This document shows, piece after piece, positions 30,512 through 39,284 of a stretch of 64,000 nt of DNA; position 1 is the first letter of the stretch, and each line of letters starts with the position of its first letter. The stretch lies in NCBI GenBank assembly GCA_025061985.1, contig JANXAW010000030.1:30172-94171 (forward strand), written 5' to 3'. The notes below the pieces were generated by a model. The model saw nothing but the letters and a program-made list of their open reading frames with translations. It searched no databases and had not been told where the DNA came from. A program made the position numbers and the translations under genes. The stretch is from Fimbriimonadales bacterium. GTDB taxonomy: Bacteria; Armatimonadota; Fimbriimonadia; Fimbriimonadales; GBS-DC.

Positions 30512-31501
30512 CTACACAATTCCGCTGCGCAGCAGGTCTTTGAGCACCACCATGCCGATGGGCTTGCCTTGTTCATCCAGCACGGGCAGGTCGCCGATTT
30601 TGCGAGGCGCGCTGTTGAAGCACTCTAGCACTTCTATCGCCAGCGGGTTGCCCGTAATGACCATCGGATTGCGGGTCATTGCTTCGGACACGGGGCGGCT
30701 GAGCGCGGTCTCGTCTTGCAGCAATCGGCGGCGGATGTCGCCGTCTGTGACTATGCCCACCATCACGCCCGCTTCGTTGACTACGCATGCAGCCCCTGCG
30801 CCTGCCTTGGTGATAGCAAACAGCGCGTCACGCAGAGGGGCATTTTCGGGCACAATCGCCAAACTGTCCCCTGTGCGCATCACATCGTGCGCACGCAGCA
30901 GCAGGCGTCGCCCTAACGCCCCTGCGGGGTGATTGAGCGCGAAATCGCGCGGGGTAAAGCCACGCGCTGCCATCGTTGCCATCGCCAAAGCGTCGCCTAA
31001 TGCCAGCATCGCCGTTGTGCTGGCGGTAGGCGCTAAGTTATGAGGGCACGCCTCGCGCTCCACAGGCACTTCCAAGACCAAATCTGCCATGCGCCCTAGG
31101 GTGGAGTCGGGGCGACCCGTCATTACGATCGTGTATACGCGCAGCCGCTTGAGCGCAGGACATAGCAGCACCAACTCGTCGCTCTCTCCCCGAAACGACA
31201 ATAGAATCGCTACATCCTGCTCTGTAATCGTGCCCAAGTCGCCGTGCGCAGCTTCCGTAGGGTGTAAGAAGATAGCGGGCGTGCCTGTGCTGCTGAAAGT
31301 ACCTGCCAGTTTGCGTGCAATCGCGCCCGACTTGCCCACCCCACTTAGCACCACGCGCCCCTGACAGCGCAACAGAACCTCTACCGCCCGTTCAAAACGT
31401 GCGTCAAGTGCCTCCAGCACTCGCTGCAGGGCTTCGATTTCGATCTGAAGCACCTCGCGCGCCACCGCCAGCGCGTCCGTGCGCTCTATAACAATGCTCA
31501 T
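30512..31501 (-). CDS. kdsD: Arabinose-5-phosphate isomerase (KpsF/GutQ family)
   Basis: The 329-residue protein joins a SIS sugar-isomerase domain (VVLSGVGKSGAIARKLAGTFSSTGTPA, HPTEAAHGDLG) to two CBS domains (VMRTGDSLAIV and AMTRNPMVITGN). It interconverts ribulose-5-P and arabinose-5-P, the first step towards KDO for lipopolysaccharide or capsule. This supports a diderm cell. Its ATG overlaps the TGA of the sigH-like gene (ATGA), an unusual pairing. A regulatory or capsule-specific paralogue rather than the housekeeping enzyme is possible. Confidence 0.92.
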   Translation of the reverse strand: MSIVIERTDALAVAREVLQIEIEALQRVLEALDARFERAVEVLLRCQGRVVLSGVGKSGAIARKLAGTFSSTGTPAIFLHPTEAAHGDLGTITEQDVAILLSFRGESDELVLLCPALKRLRVYTIVMTGRPDSTLGRMADLVLEVPVEREACPHNLAPTASTTAMLALGDALAMATMAARGFTPRDFALNHPAGALGRRLLLRAHDVMRTGDSLAIVPENAPLRDALFAITKAGAGAACVVNEAGVMVGIVTDGDIRRRLLQDETALSRPVSEAMTRNPMVITGNPLAIEVLECFNSAPRKIGDLPVLDEQGKPIGMVVLKDLLRSGIV

Positions 31502-32232
31502 ACCAAGTTATCGTCTAGCTCTGGGATGATGCGGGGGCGCCGCTTGCGTCGCCCGCTTTGTGACGATTCGCCGTAGTTTTCTTCGTAGACTTGGATCAGC
31601 TTCTTCTTTACGCGCTGGAGCGCATTGTCGATACACTTTGTGCCCCGACACAAGATTTCCGACATTTGCTTATATGACATGCCTTCCAAGTAAAAATCCA
31701 GAACTTTTCGCTCCAGCTCGCTCATCTTCTCGCGAGCCATATGCATCACGGCAAGCGGAATACGACGCTGCAGAATCCACTGCTCAGGAGTGAGGGTATT
31801 TGGATCGGGCAAGATGTCGGTGAGGTTAGAGTCGGTCTCGTCGTTGTGGTGATTTTGCAATGGGCGATAGAGCGAAATGTAGTCGTTGAGCGGGATGTGT
31901 TTCTGGCGGGTGGCAGCCTTTACGGCAGAGATGATTTGGCGCGTTACGCATAGCTCGGCAAAAGGGCGGAACTTATGAACGCGCTCGTTGCGAAAGTCAC
32001 GAATGGCTTTGTATAATCCAATCAAGCCTTCTTGGATGACGTCCTCATGGTCTGCTCCCATAAGGAAATACAGCCGCGCCTTGCTTTCGACTAGTCCGCG
32101 GTAGCGTTTGAGAAGGGTCTCGGTAGCGCGCTCATTGCCTTGCTTAGCGTAAAACACTAATTCTTCGTCTGCCATGTGCGTAGTGCACAGGGTTACCTCG
32201 TCGTAGTTATGTTGGTGATCGGTCATCGCCAT
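31498..32232 (-). CDS. sigH: SigH/Spo0H-like RNA polymerase sigma factor
   Basis: The 244-residue protein has region 2 (DEELVFYAKQGNERATETLLKRY, then GADHEDVIQEGLIGLYKAIRDF) and region 4 (ERKVLDFYLEGMSYKQMSEILCRGTKCIDNALQRVKKKL). These match Bacillus SigH rather than ECF factors or SigB. SigH-like factors occur in Armatimonadota that are not known to sporulate, so target genes cannot be guessed. GGAGGG lies 8 nt before the ATG at 32232; a second ATG at 32226 is possible. A TTGACT-18 bp-TAAACT promoter gives a leader of about 140 nt. kdsD follows with a 4-nt overlap, linking the sigma factor to envelope sugar synthesis. Confidence 0.88.
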   Translation of the reverse strand: MAMTDHQHNYDEVTLCTTHMADEELVFYAKQGNERATETLLKRYRGLVESKARLYFLMGADHEDVIQEGLIGLYKAIRDFRNERVHKFRPFAELCVTRQIISAVKAATRQKHIPLNDYISLYRPLQNHHNDETDSNLTDILPDPNTLTPEQWILQRRIPLAVMHMAREKMSELERKVLDFYLEGMSYKQMSEILCRGTKCIDNALQRVKKKLIQVYEENYGESSQSGRRKRRPRIIPELDDNLV

Positions 32233-32381
32233 GCCTCAGTCCCTCCGTTGGTTGTAGGATTGAACCAGGCCGCAAGCAGCGTCGCCCGAGTGTCAAGGTG
32301 GGTACGCGCCCTTTTCCCTCTGCCTCGTCCAACGCCTGCGCCGTGAAAGTAGGCTCGCATACCTCCCCTGCGAACATGATT

Positions 32382-32411
32382 AGTTTAGACGATAGGCGAC
32401 CGAAAAGTCAA
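32382..32411 (-). promoter_or_regulatory. Promoter of sigH-kdsD
   Basis: On the reverse strand TTGACT (32406-32411) and TAAACT (32382-32387) are 18 bp apart. The predicted transcript carries a long 5' leader of roughly 140 nt that includes a possible 45-codon upstream ORF (32360-32223). Confidence 0.6.
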
Positions 32412-32457
32412 GAGCTTGAGCTGGATTTTGCCCGACTTGGCTGCGGATTTAGCAGGA

Positions 32458-32478
32458 GTTAGGGGCACGCCCCCGAAC
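32458..32478. other. Hairpin in the 283-nt gap before the Cu-amine-oxidase-domain gene
   Basis: GTTAGGGGCACGCCCCCGAAC can fold with GTT/AAC and GGGG/CCCC pairs and one mismatch. It lies between the divergent sigH promoter and the SD (GGGAGGT) of the gene at 32516. It could belong to the 5' leader. Beyond this and the sigH promoter I see nothing else in the gap. Confidence 0.3.
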
Positions 32479-32515
32479 TAAGTCCTTTGCGCTTACGCTG
32501 ATAGGGAGGTCAGCC

Positions 32516-34123
32516 ATGGACAAGCGGATTGTGAGTGTGTTGGCGCTGCTGGGGCTGAACGCCACAACAGCGGTAGTAGGAGGCGTCCAGTCGCCCCTGC
32601 AAATCATAAAGCGAGAGCCGAACCGCCTTACACTACAATTTCGCGGGGCTAAGCCCGCTATGGTAGAAGTGGTCGTGGAGGGCGTGGTAATTGCGAGCCG
32701 CTACCTTACTCCGCGAACCACTCAGCTGCAACTTGACCTGCTTGGCACAGGGCTGGCACCAGGGAGCCATACCGCTGTGATTAAGCTTTACGATGCGCAA
32801 GGGCGACTGATGAGCCAAAGCACGACGCGCATTGAACTCCTACCTGACCCGAACAGCCCTCTGACGATCTGGATGCCACGCAATGGCGCACAAGTGTCAG
32901 GCATTACTCCGATAGAGGTGCGCGTGAACAACCCTAACCCTGTGTATGTCTCATTTTTTATTGACGGGCAGGTACGGGGGCTGCGCAACTACCCACCCTA
33001 CATCTACCAGTGGGACACAACGCGCGAGCAAAACGGTTGGCACACCATTGAAGTGTGGGGCTACGATGGTAACCAGACCCTGCGCACGCCTCCGTTGCGC
33101 GTGTATGTGAACAATCCTGGGGGGCGCACGGAGCGTCAGAGCACATCAAAGCCTGCCGAAGTAGCTCCTCCTGAAACCATGCCCGCCGAAACTGTCCCCA
33201 CCGCTTTAGGCGAGCAGCGTGAGAGCCACCCTGAGGCGCGGCTAAGCGACTCTGCACGCGCCAGCGTGCCACCAATGCCCGAAGCCAGCCCTGCCGTCAA
33301 GGAAGCCTCGCCATGGCATGGCGACTCTGCGCCTGCAGGCGCATTGACTTTGCCCAAACAGGGCTACTCCTTCAGGGGGACAGCACTGCAGCGTAGGGAG
33401 CCGCCGCGGCTATCTGCGCCAAGGAGCGAGGCGCTGGTAGCCGATGCGCCGTCCGAGGCACCTCTTTCCACAGCAGTGCAACCTACCTTGCCGAGCAGCG
33501 CACCCAACCTGCCGATGCGTTTGCCCCCTACTCCGCCACAGCCGAGCGCGTTGACACCGCGCAATGCCAATGCGCCTCAAGAGCCTGAAACCGTGCCTAC
33601 AGGTGCTAACCCCACCTTCGGCACGCAGACGATGCGCCTTGCCCAAGCAGAACCGCACATGCGCGGGCAAAAGCTCCGCATGCCGCAGGTTGCGTTTGCA
33701 GAACCCGCTACCCCTACGCCCACACGGTGGCTCAGCATCGAGTACGGCACGCGCCTGCCTGCAGGCACTAGCCAATTTGAAGTTGTGCTAGACGCTACCG
33801 TGCTGAGCTTCGACGTTGCGCCCCAAGTAGAAAACGACATTCCGCTGGTGCCTATCCGTCGCGTGCTGGAGCAGTTAGGCGCGCAAGTGCACTGGGATAA
33901 CCGGGAGAAGGTTGCCTCAGCGCAGCTGGGCACTCACTCCCTCATGTTGCGTGTGCGCGAGAACCAAATCCTTGTGGACGGTACGCCTGTGCCCACCGAG
34001 GTGCCACTCCGAATCGTGCGTGGACGCACCCTTGTGCCCGCCTCGGCGCTGCGCCAACTGCTCAACGCAGAGGTCGCCTACGACCCAGCAACCGCGCAAC
34101 TTATCATCAGCACAGGTAGGTAG
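32516..34123 (+). CDS. Secreted protein with Ig-like domain and C-terminal copper-amine-oxidase N1 domain
   Basis: GGGAGGT precedes the ATG of a 535-residue protein with a weak signal sequence. Residues about 110-205 form an Ig-like fold (SPLTIWMPRNGAQVSGITPIEVRV, FFIDGQVRGLRNYPPYIYQWDT). A long Pro/Ala/Ser-rich stretch of about 190 residues follows, probably disordered or wall-spanning. The C-terminal 110 residues match the Cu-amine-oxidase N1 stalk domain (ENDIPLVPIRRVLEQLGAQVHWDNREK, GRTLVPASALRQLLNAEV), a common surface module unrelated to copper catalysis. It is probably an envelope or peptidoglycan-associated structural protein. Confidence 0.75.
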   Translation: MDKRIVSVLALLGLNATTAVVGGVQSPLQIIKREPNRLTLQFRGAKPAMVEVVVEGVVIASRYLTPRTTQLQLDLLGTGLAPGSHTAVIKLYDAQGRLMSQSTTRIELLPDPNSPLTIWMPRNGAQVSGITPIEVRVNNPNPVYVSFFIDGQVRGLRNYPPYIYQWDTTREQNGWHTIEVWGYDGNQTLRTPPLRVYVNNPGGRTERQSTSKPAEVAPPETMPAETVPTALGEQRESHPEARLSDSARASVPPMPEASPAVKEASPWHGDSAPAGALTLPKQGYSFRGTALQRREPPRLSAPRSEALVADAPSEAPLSTAVQPTLPSSAPNLPMRLPPTPPQPSALTPRNANAPQEPETVPTGANPTFGTQTMRLAQAEPHMRGQKLRMPQVAFAEPATPTPTRWLSIEYGTRLPAGTSQFEVVLDATVLSFDVAPQVENDIPLVPIRRVLEQLGAQVHWDNREKVASAQLGTHSLMLRVRENQILVDGTPVPTEVPLRIVRGRTLVPASALRQLLNAEVAYDPATAQLIISTGR

Positions 34124-34127
34124 CGGG

Positions 34128-34133
34128 TAGAAT
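34128..34133 (+). promoter_or_regulatory. -10 box before the uvrA stub
   Basis: TAGAAT ends 9 nt before the ATG at 34143 with no SD between, matching the leaderless layout seen at other genes here. Confidence 0.4.
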
Positions 34134-34142
34134 TTTGTCTGT

Positions 34143-34916
34143 ATGGCGCACGATAAGATTATCATCTCAGGCGCGCGAGAGCACAACCTCAAGAACCTCT
34201 ATGTGGAAATCCCGCGCGACAAGTTAGTGGTGATTACGGGCGTGTCGGGGTCAGGGAAATCCACCCTGGCTTTCGACACGCTCTATGCTGAGGGTCAACG
34301 CCGCTATGTGGAAAGCCTCTCCTCCTACGCCCGCCAGTTCTTGGGCGTGATGGATAAGCCCGATGTGGACTACATTGAGGGGCTGTCGCCCGCCATCTCC
34401 ATTGACCAAAAGTCTACCAGCCACAACCCTCGCAGTACGGTTGGCACCGTTACGGAGATTTACGACTACCTGCGCTTGCTGTTTGCGCGAATAGGGCGCC
34501 CCCACTGCCCCCAGTGCGGCAAACCGATTGCCCGCCAAACAGTAGACAGTATCGTGGACACCGTGATGCGACTCCCTGAGGGCACGCGCATTCAGGTGCT
34601 CGCGCCCGTCGTGCGCGGGCGCAAAGGCGAGTACCGCCACATTTTCAGCGAAGCCCAAAAGATGGGGTTTGTGCGCGTGCGCGTAGATGGCGTGGTCTAC
34701 GAGGTCACCGAAGTACCCCCACTAGATCGCTACAAGCAACACACGATAGAGATCGTGGTGGATCGTATCGTAGTGCGCGAGGGGGTGCAGTCGCGCCTTG
34801 CAGAGGCAATCGAGACCAGCCTCAAATTGGCGAAGGGGATGGTCACGATTCACATCGTAAGTTTGCCCGAACACGCTGTTGTGCAGTCTGGCGATGGCAC
34901 TACCTCCTCCGAGTGA
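34143..34916 (+). pseudogene. uvrA: 5' stub of uvrA (first quarter of the excinuclease ATPase)
   Basis: The 257 codons align in order with the start of Uvr[22 protein letters not shown], Walker A in [57 protein letters not shown], and the UvrB-binding region to [33 protein letters not shown]. Full UvrA is about 940 residues. Here similarity stops after about 245, and a short unrelated tail ([18 protein letters not shown]) runs into the next gene, a uracil-DNA glycosylase whose ATG lies inside it. Signature motif, Walker B, the zinc fingers and the second ATPase are missing, so it cannot support excision repair. A full copy elsewhere or an assembly join is expected. Confidence 0.85.
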
Positions 34917-35604
34917 TATTCAAGCTGAGTGGGATGCGCTCAATCAGCAGCTGATTGCGTGTGCCTGTTGCCCCCGCTTGGTTGCCTACCGCGAACAGGT
35001 TGCACAAACAAAGCGTGCCGCCTTTCGCGCGTGGGAGTACTGGGGCAAGCCCGTGCCCAACTTTGGCTCGCCAGATGCTCGCCTGCTGATTGTAGGGCTT
35101 GCGCCCGCTGCCCATGGGGGCAACCGCACAGGGCGAATCTTCACCGGCGACGCCTCTGGCGACTTTCTGTTTGAGGCGCTCTACCGCGCAGGCTTCTGCA
35201 ACCAGCCCACCTCAACGCATCGCGACGACGGGCTAACGCTTTACGATGTGGCGCTTACAGCTACTGTTCACTGCGCGCCACCCCAAAACAAGCCCACCCG
35301 CGAAGAACAGGCGAACTGCTTCCCCTACCTTCTGCAGACCTATCGCCTGATGCCCAACTTGCGTGGCATGTTGGCGTTGGGTCAACTCGCGTTTGAGGCG
35401 TGCGTGCGCTTGGCGCGCCACGAGCAACTCCTGCCTGCAGCAGTGCGCCCCACTTTCAGGCACGGCGCGTTCTACGAACTGCGTAACGGCATGTTCCTTG
35501 CCGCGAGTTATCACCCCAGCGCGCGCAACACCTACACCAAACTGCTCACGATGCCGATGATGATAGAATTGCTGCATACTATCCGAGCGCGCCTAAGCGA
35601 TTGA
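34894..35604 (+). CDS. Uracil-DNA glycosylase family 5 (UDGb type)
   Basis: The ATG at 34894 gives 236 residues. [22 protein letters not shown] carries iron-sulfur ligand Cys, and [26 protein letters not shown] is the motif 1 region of family 5, which lacks the usual catalytic Asp. [12 protein letters not shown] is the closing motif. Such enzymes remove uracil, hypoxanthine and related bases and are typical of thermophiles. The first 23 nt overlap the tail of the uvrA stub, so its expression may now depend on that transcript and start codon region. Confidence 0.92.
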   Translation: MALPPPSDIQAEWDALNQQLIACACCPRLVAYREQVAQTKRAAFRAWEYWGKPVPNFGSPDARLLIVGLAPAAHGGNRTGRIFTGDASGDFLFEALYRAGFCNQPTSTHRDDGLTLYDVALTATVHCAPPQNKPTREEQANCFPYLLQTYRLMPNLRGMLALGQLAFEACVRLARHEQLLPAAVRPTFRHGAFYELRNGMFLAASYHPSARNTYTKLLTMPMMIELLHTIRARLSD

Positions 35605-35661
35605 ATCGAATCCCCCACTTAGGTACTCTATCAGAGTGGAAACTGACAGGTGGAGGTAGAA

Positions 35662-36333
35662 ATGAAGCTCATTCAGGAGAAGGATCGGCGGACTCTTAGG
35701 CAGCGTTTTGAGAAGCTTCAGCATCCTGTGAAGCTGGTCGTTTTTACCACAAGCAAGCAGCCAGAGACCAGCGAGCTGCTGTCGCAAATGGCACAGGAGT
35801 TAGCAGAGGTTAGCGCGGGCAAGATTACCGTAGAGCAGCATAGCCTGGAGGCGGAGCCCGCAGTGGCGCAAGCCTACAACATCACGCTTGCCCCTGCGAT
35901 TGTGGTGCGTACGGAGGAAAAAGACTACGGCATTCGCTATCTGGGCGTGCCCGCAGGCTTTGAGTTTGCTTCGCTGGTCGGCGCGATTGAAGATGTTGGC
36001 ACAGGCAATCCGGGGCTATCGCCCGATACACGCTTGATGTTGGCGAATTTGCGTAAACCTGTGCACATTCGCGTGTTTGTGACCTATACTTGCCCGTATT
36101 GCCCTGCGGCGGTGCGCTTGGCGCACAAGCTTGCGCTTGCAAGCGACCTCGTCACTGCCGAGGGCATTAGCAGTGAGGAATTTCCAGAGTTGGCAAACCA
36201 GTACGGCGTGATGGCAGTGCCCAAGGTGGTGATCAACGACCGCCACAGCTTCGAGGGGGCGCTACCTGAGCCAGCCTTCGTGCAGCAGGTGTTGCGTGGC
36301 GCTGCAGGCAGTGGGCTGATTGTTGTGCCATAA
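35662..36333 (+). CDS. Glutaredoxin-like protein disulfide oxidoreductase (PDO type), N-terminal site lost
   Basis: GGAGGT precedes the ATG at 35662. The 223 residues hold two thioredoxin folds, as in the PDO proteins of thermophiles and AhpF N-termini. The second unit keeps TYTCPYCPAAVRLAH and cis-Pro VMAVPKVVIND. In the first unit the redox motif position reads FTTSKQPETSELL, with no cysteine. PDOs shuttle disulfides in the cytoplasm of thermophilic prokaryotes. Here only the C-terminal site can be active, as in several bacterial homologues. The gene faces pncA, with 3 nt between stops. Confidence 0.85.
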   Translation: MKLIQEKDRRTLRQRFEKLQHPVKLVVFTTSKQPETSELLSQMAQELAEVSAGKITVEQHSLEAEPAVAQAYNITLAPAIVVRTEEKDYGIRYLGVPAGFEFASLVGAIEDVGTGNPGLSPDTRLMLANLRKPVHIRVFVTYTCPYCPAAVRLAHKLALASDLVTAEGISSEEFPELANQYGVMAVPKVVINDRHSFEGALPEPAFVQQVLRGAAGSGLIVVP

Positions 36334-36336
36334 GGC

Positions 36337-36930
36337 TTAGCCAAGCTGCTGCAGTGCCTCGGCGGTGGACATCAAGCGCGCACCAGCGTTCTGCATCTCT
36401 TGTAAGGCGCGAGCGCTATCGTCGGGCTGAAGGTTCACGCCCCGAATGGCATCGGTGAGCACAATCACCTCGTAGCCGTGCCGCAGCGCGTCCAGCACCG
36501 AGGCGCGCACGCAATAGTCAGTGGCTAACCCGCCCACCAGCAGTCGCTTGATGCCGCGCGCTCGTAGTGCCTCATCCAGCGTTTTGCCGTCCTCCGTGTG
36601 CCCCTCGAACGCAGAGTAGCCGTCATCCTCTGTGCCTGTGCCTTTGGAGATGATGACGGTGCCCTCAGGCAGCCGGAGGTCTGGATGGAACGCCGCTCCT
36701 TCGGTGCCCTGCACACAGTGGACGGGCCACTTGCCCCCAAACTCAGCGAAGTGCTTTGTTTGGCGCGGATGCCAGTCGCGTGAGGCAAAAACCGCGCCCC
36801 CGCGCTGCGCAATTGTCGCCGCTGCCTCATTCAGCGGAGGGATCACTTGATCGCCTTCCGCTACCGCCAACGCCCCACCTGGGCAAAAGTCGTTTTGCAC
36901 ATCCACAATCAGCAACGCCACATCGTTCAT
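36337..36930 (-). CDS. pncA: Nicotinamidase
   Basis: This is a 197-residue isochorismatase-fold enzyme. The catalytic triad is visible: DVQNDFCPGGALAV (Asp), ISKGTGTEDDGYSAF (Lys) and GLATDYCVRASVLDAL (Cys). The metal site DWHPRQTKHF supplies Asp and two His. It deamidates nicotinamide to nicotinate for NAD salvage. TATAAT is at 36976-36981 on the reverse strand and GGTGGTG precedes the ATG. Confidence 0.95.
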   Translation of the reverse strand: MNDVALLIVDVQNDFCPGGALAVAEGDQVIPPLNEAAATIAQRGGAVFASRDWHPRQTKHFAEFGGKWPVHCVQGTEGAAFHPDLRLPEGTVIISKGTGTEDDGYSAFEGHTEDGKTLDEALRARGIKRLLVGGLATDYCVRASVLDALRHGYEVIVLTDAIRGVNLQPDDSARALQEMQNAGARLMSTAEALQQLG

Positions 36931-37136
36931 AGGTTCACCACCCTCTGCAGTTGCTCTTGATTACCCTGCAACGTTTATTATAATCGATGCTGCTACCTTC
37001 TCTGGGGTTGCTCGCCGCTGCACAGTGCCGAGGGCTGAAGGAGGCGCATGTCGCGTTGCCTCGCCTTATAGGGCAAGCGACAAGTATTTTGCGAACCCCC
37101 TCCGCGAGGCTCCTCGCGCAGTGAGAAACCCGTCGG

Positions 37137-37142
37137 TATAAT
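37137..37142 (+). promoter_or_regulatory. -10 box implying a leaderless glycosyltransferase transcript
   Basis: TATAAT ends 9 nt before the ATG at 37152; no SD is present. The rest of the 221-nt gap holds the pncA promoter on the other strand and a small CGCGAGG-CT-CCTCGCG hairpin (37103-37118). Confidence 0.5.
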
Positions 37143-37151
37143 CCGTGGCGG

Positions 37152-38240
37152 ATGCGCATCGGCCTGTTTACCGTTAGTTTGGAAGCTGGAGGCGCGGAGC
37201 GCACCTTTGTGACCTTAGCGAACCAGTTTGTGCGGCGTGGGCATACTGTGTTTATGGTGCTGATGAAGCCCGAGGGCGTTCTGCGCAAAGAACTCCATCC
37301 CGCCGTGGAGATTGTAGACCTGCGAACTTATCGCACGCTGCGCACGATGGTGCCATTAGCGCGTTGGCTGCGCCAAGCACGCCCTGATGCGTTGCTAAGC
37401 ACGCTCAGCCAGCCCAATCTTTGCGCAATTGTTGCCAGACGCCTTGCAGGCGTGCCGTGTCGCGTGGTGGTGCGTGAGGCGAACACCCCTTCTTATGAGT
37501 TTGGCAATGCGCGCCTGCTCAAAGATCGCCTTGTGCCTGCGATGATTGCGCGTTTGTATCGGTATGCAACGCTGGTGGTAGCGGTCTCCAAGGGCGTGCA
37601 GAGCGATCTGCTGCGCCTAACGCGCTTGCCCGCCTCGCGCGTGGTGTGTATCTACAACCCCACAATCACCGAGGCGATGCTCCAAGCCTCCGAGGCGCCC
37701 GTGGAACACCCGTGGTTTGAAGCAGGTGCGCCTCCTGTAGTGCTTGCAGTCGGGCGGCTAACCCCTCAGAAGGACTATCCCACCTTGCTCCGAGCCTTCG
37801 CGAAGGTACGCGCAACGCACAACGCTCGCCTGCTTATCTTGGGCGAGGGCGAACAACGCGCAGAGTTAGAGCAACTAGCGCAACAGTTGGGGATTGCCGA
37901 GTTCGTGCAGATGCCCGGCTACGAGCCAAATCCGTATCGCTACATGCGACGCGCGGCTGTGTTTGTGCTCTCCTCGCGCTATGAGGGGCTGCCGAATGCT
38001 CTGATTCAAGCAATGGCGTGCGGTGCCCCTGTAGTTGCAACCGATTGCCCCAGCGGACCGCGCGAAATCTTGGATGACGGCAAGTACGGCGCGTTAGTGC
38101 CCGTAGGCGATGCGGATGCCTTAGCGCAAGCGATTGCGCACGCCCTTGAAGGCAAAGTGCCAATAGCCCCTAAGAGCTGGCTCCAGCAATTTGAGGAAAA
38201 CCACGTAGCGGAGCAGTACCTGCAGGTGCTTCAAGGCTAA
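37152..38240 (+). CDS. Family 4 glycosyltransferase
   Basis: The 362-residue protein has the GT-B fold. The N-terminal acceptor lobe starts IGLFTVSLEAGGAERTFVTLANQF. The donor lobe carries VVLAVGRLTPQKDYPTLLRAF, a RLLILGEGEQRAELE strand and the GT4 EX7E motif region SSRYEGLPNALIQAMACGAPVVATDC. It resembles enzymes that build exopolysaccharide or O-antigen. A SAM-dependent methyltransferase follows 25 nt downstream, which might modify the same glycan. Sugar specificity is not evident. Confidence 0.92.
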   Translation: MRIGLFTVSLEAGGAERTFVTLANQFVRRGHTVFMVLMKPEGVLRKELHPAVEIVDLRTYRTLRTMVPLARWLRQARPDALLSTLSQPNLCAIVARRLAGVPCRVVVREANTPSYEFGNARLLKDRLVPAMIARLYRYATLVVAVSKGVQSDLLRLTRLPASRVVCIYNPTITEAMLQASEAPVEHPWFEAGAPPVVLAVGRLTPQKDYPTLLRAFAKVRATHNARLLILGEGEQRAELEQLAQQLGIAEFVQMPGYEPNPYRYMRRAAVFVLSSRYEGLPNALIQAMACGAPVVATDCPSGPREILDDGKYGALVPVGDADALAQAIAHALEGKVPIAPKSWLQQFEENHVAEQYLQVLQG

Positions 38241-38252
38241 AACCCTCGCAGG

Positions 38253-38258
38253 TAGAAT
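38253..38258 (+). promoter_or_regulatory. -10 box before the methyltransferase
   Basis: TAGAAT lies 7 nt before the GTG start at 38266 with no SD, in the 25-nt gap after the glycosyltransferase gene. Confidence 0.4.
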
Positions 38259-38265
38259 CGAGCCC

Positions 38266-39276
38266 GTGCGAGCGTTTCGCACTGTAAGCCAAGCGGTGGA
38301 CGCCCTATATGCGCAGGTGATGCGCCCTGAGAACAAGGGGCGGTATTCCGAGGAGCTGTGGCACTATTACCCTCAGCTTACGCACTCGCGTGGGCGCATC
38401 CAGGAAACCCGCTATGTGTACGACCTTTGTCGCTTGGCGCGGTTTGACCCCGAAGGCGCGCGTGTGCTGGACGCGGGCTGTGGGTACGGGCTACAACTCA
38501 CCATTTTGCACTTTATGGGCATCCGCGAGGGCATTGGGATCGACCCCTACGAAGACCGGCTGAACACCTTTCGCCAAATCATCCAAGACTTTTGCCTCCA
38601 GACAACCCTTCAGGGGTACCCTATCGGTTTGGAAAAGGCGACCTTCGAGCCAGAGTCGTTTGATATGGTCTTGTCGAACGAGGCAATCTCCCACTATCCC
38701 GATGTGGAGCTGTTTTTCAAGAAGGCATACCAATGGCTGCGCCCTGGTGGGGTGCTGATTATCGCGGATGGCAATAATGGGGCGAACCCGCGCTTGGTGC
38801 GCTTTACGCGCGAGGTGTGGCGCCGCTTTGAGCAGGGACCGCCAGGCACTATTGGTGCCCATTGCATAGAGCGCCCCTATGTGGAGATGCGTGCGGAGAT
38901 TATTCGGCAAACGTACCCTGATTTAGAACAGAGCGTCGTGCGCCAGTTAGCTGAACGCACCAGCGGGATGACCAAGGAGGCGATCCTCCAAGCGGTTGCT
39001 CATTATCTGCGCACGGGCGAGTTGCCTCAGTCTATCTTTGACGGAACGCAGTGCCCTGTGAACCCCTATTCGGGGGCGGTTATTGAGCGTCTGTTCCATC
39101 CTTTGCGGTTGGCGCAGGAGCTGCAGCGGTTCGGCTTTCGGGCGCGGGCTTACGCCTACTTTGGTGGTGCGGGGGGCAATCCGCTGGTTCGCATAGCAAA
39201 TGCCGTGCTGCAGGCGATGACGCCTCTTTCGGTACGCTGGGCGCCAAGCTTTCGTATCGTGGCGTACAAGCAGTAG
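38266..39276 (+). CDS. SAM-dependent methyltransferase (class I)
   Basis: A GTG start opens 336 residues. The SAM-binding core is clear: ARVLDAGCGYGLQLTILHFMG (motif I), GIGIDPYEDRL, FDMVLSNEAISHYPDVELFF (motif II region) and LRPGGVLIIADGNNG. The N-terminal 60 residues and the C-terminal 130 are not recognised. The position directly after a GT4 gene suggests methylation of a sugar or lipid-linked glycan, but small-molecule targets are equally possible. Confidence 0.85.
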   Translation: MRAFRTVSQAVDALYAQVMRPENKGRYSEELWHYYPQLTHSRGRIQETRYVYDLCRLARFDPEGARVLDAGCGYGLQLTILHFMGIREGIGIDPYEDRLNTFRQIIQDFCLQTTLQGYPIGLEKATFEPESFDMVLSNEAISHYPDVELFFKKAYQWLRPGGVLIIADGNNGANPRLVRFTREVWRRFEQGPPGTIGAHCIERPYVEMRAEIIRQTYPDLEQSVVRQLAERTSGMTKEAILQAVAHYLRTGELPQSIFDGTQCPVNPYSGAVIERLFHPLRLAQELQRFGFRARAYAYFGGAGGNPLVRIANAVLQAMTPLSVRWAPSFRIVAYKQ

Positions 39277-39284
39277 CCCACGGC

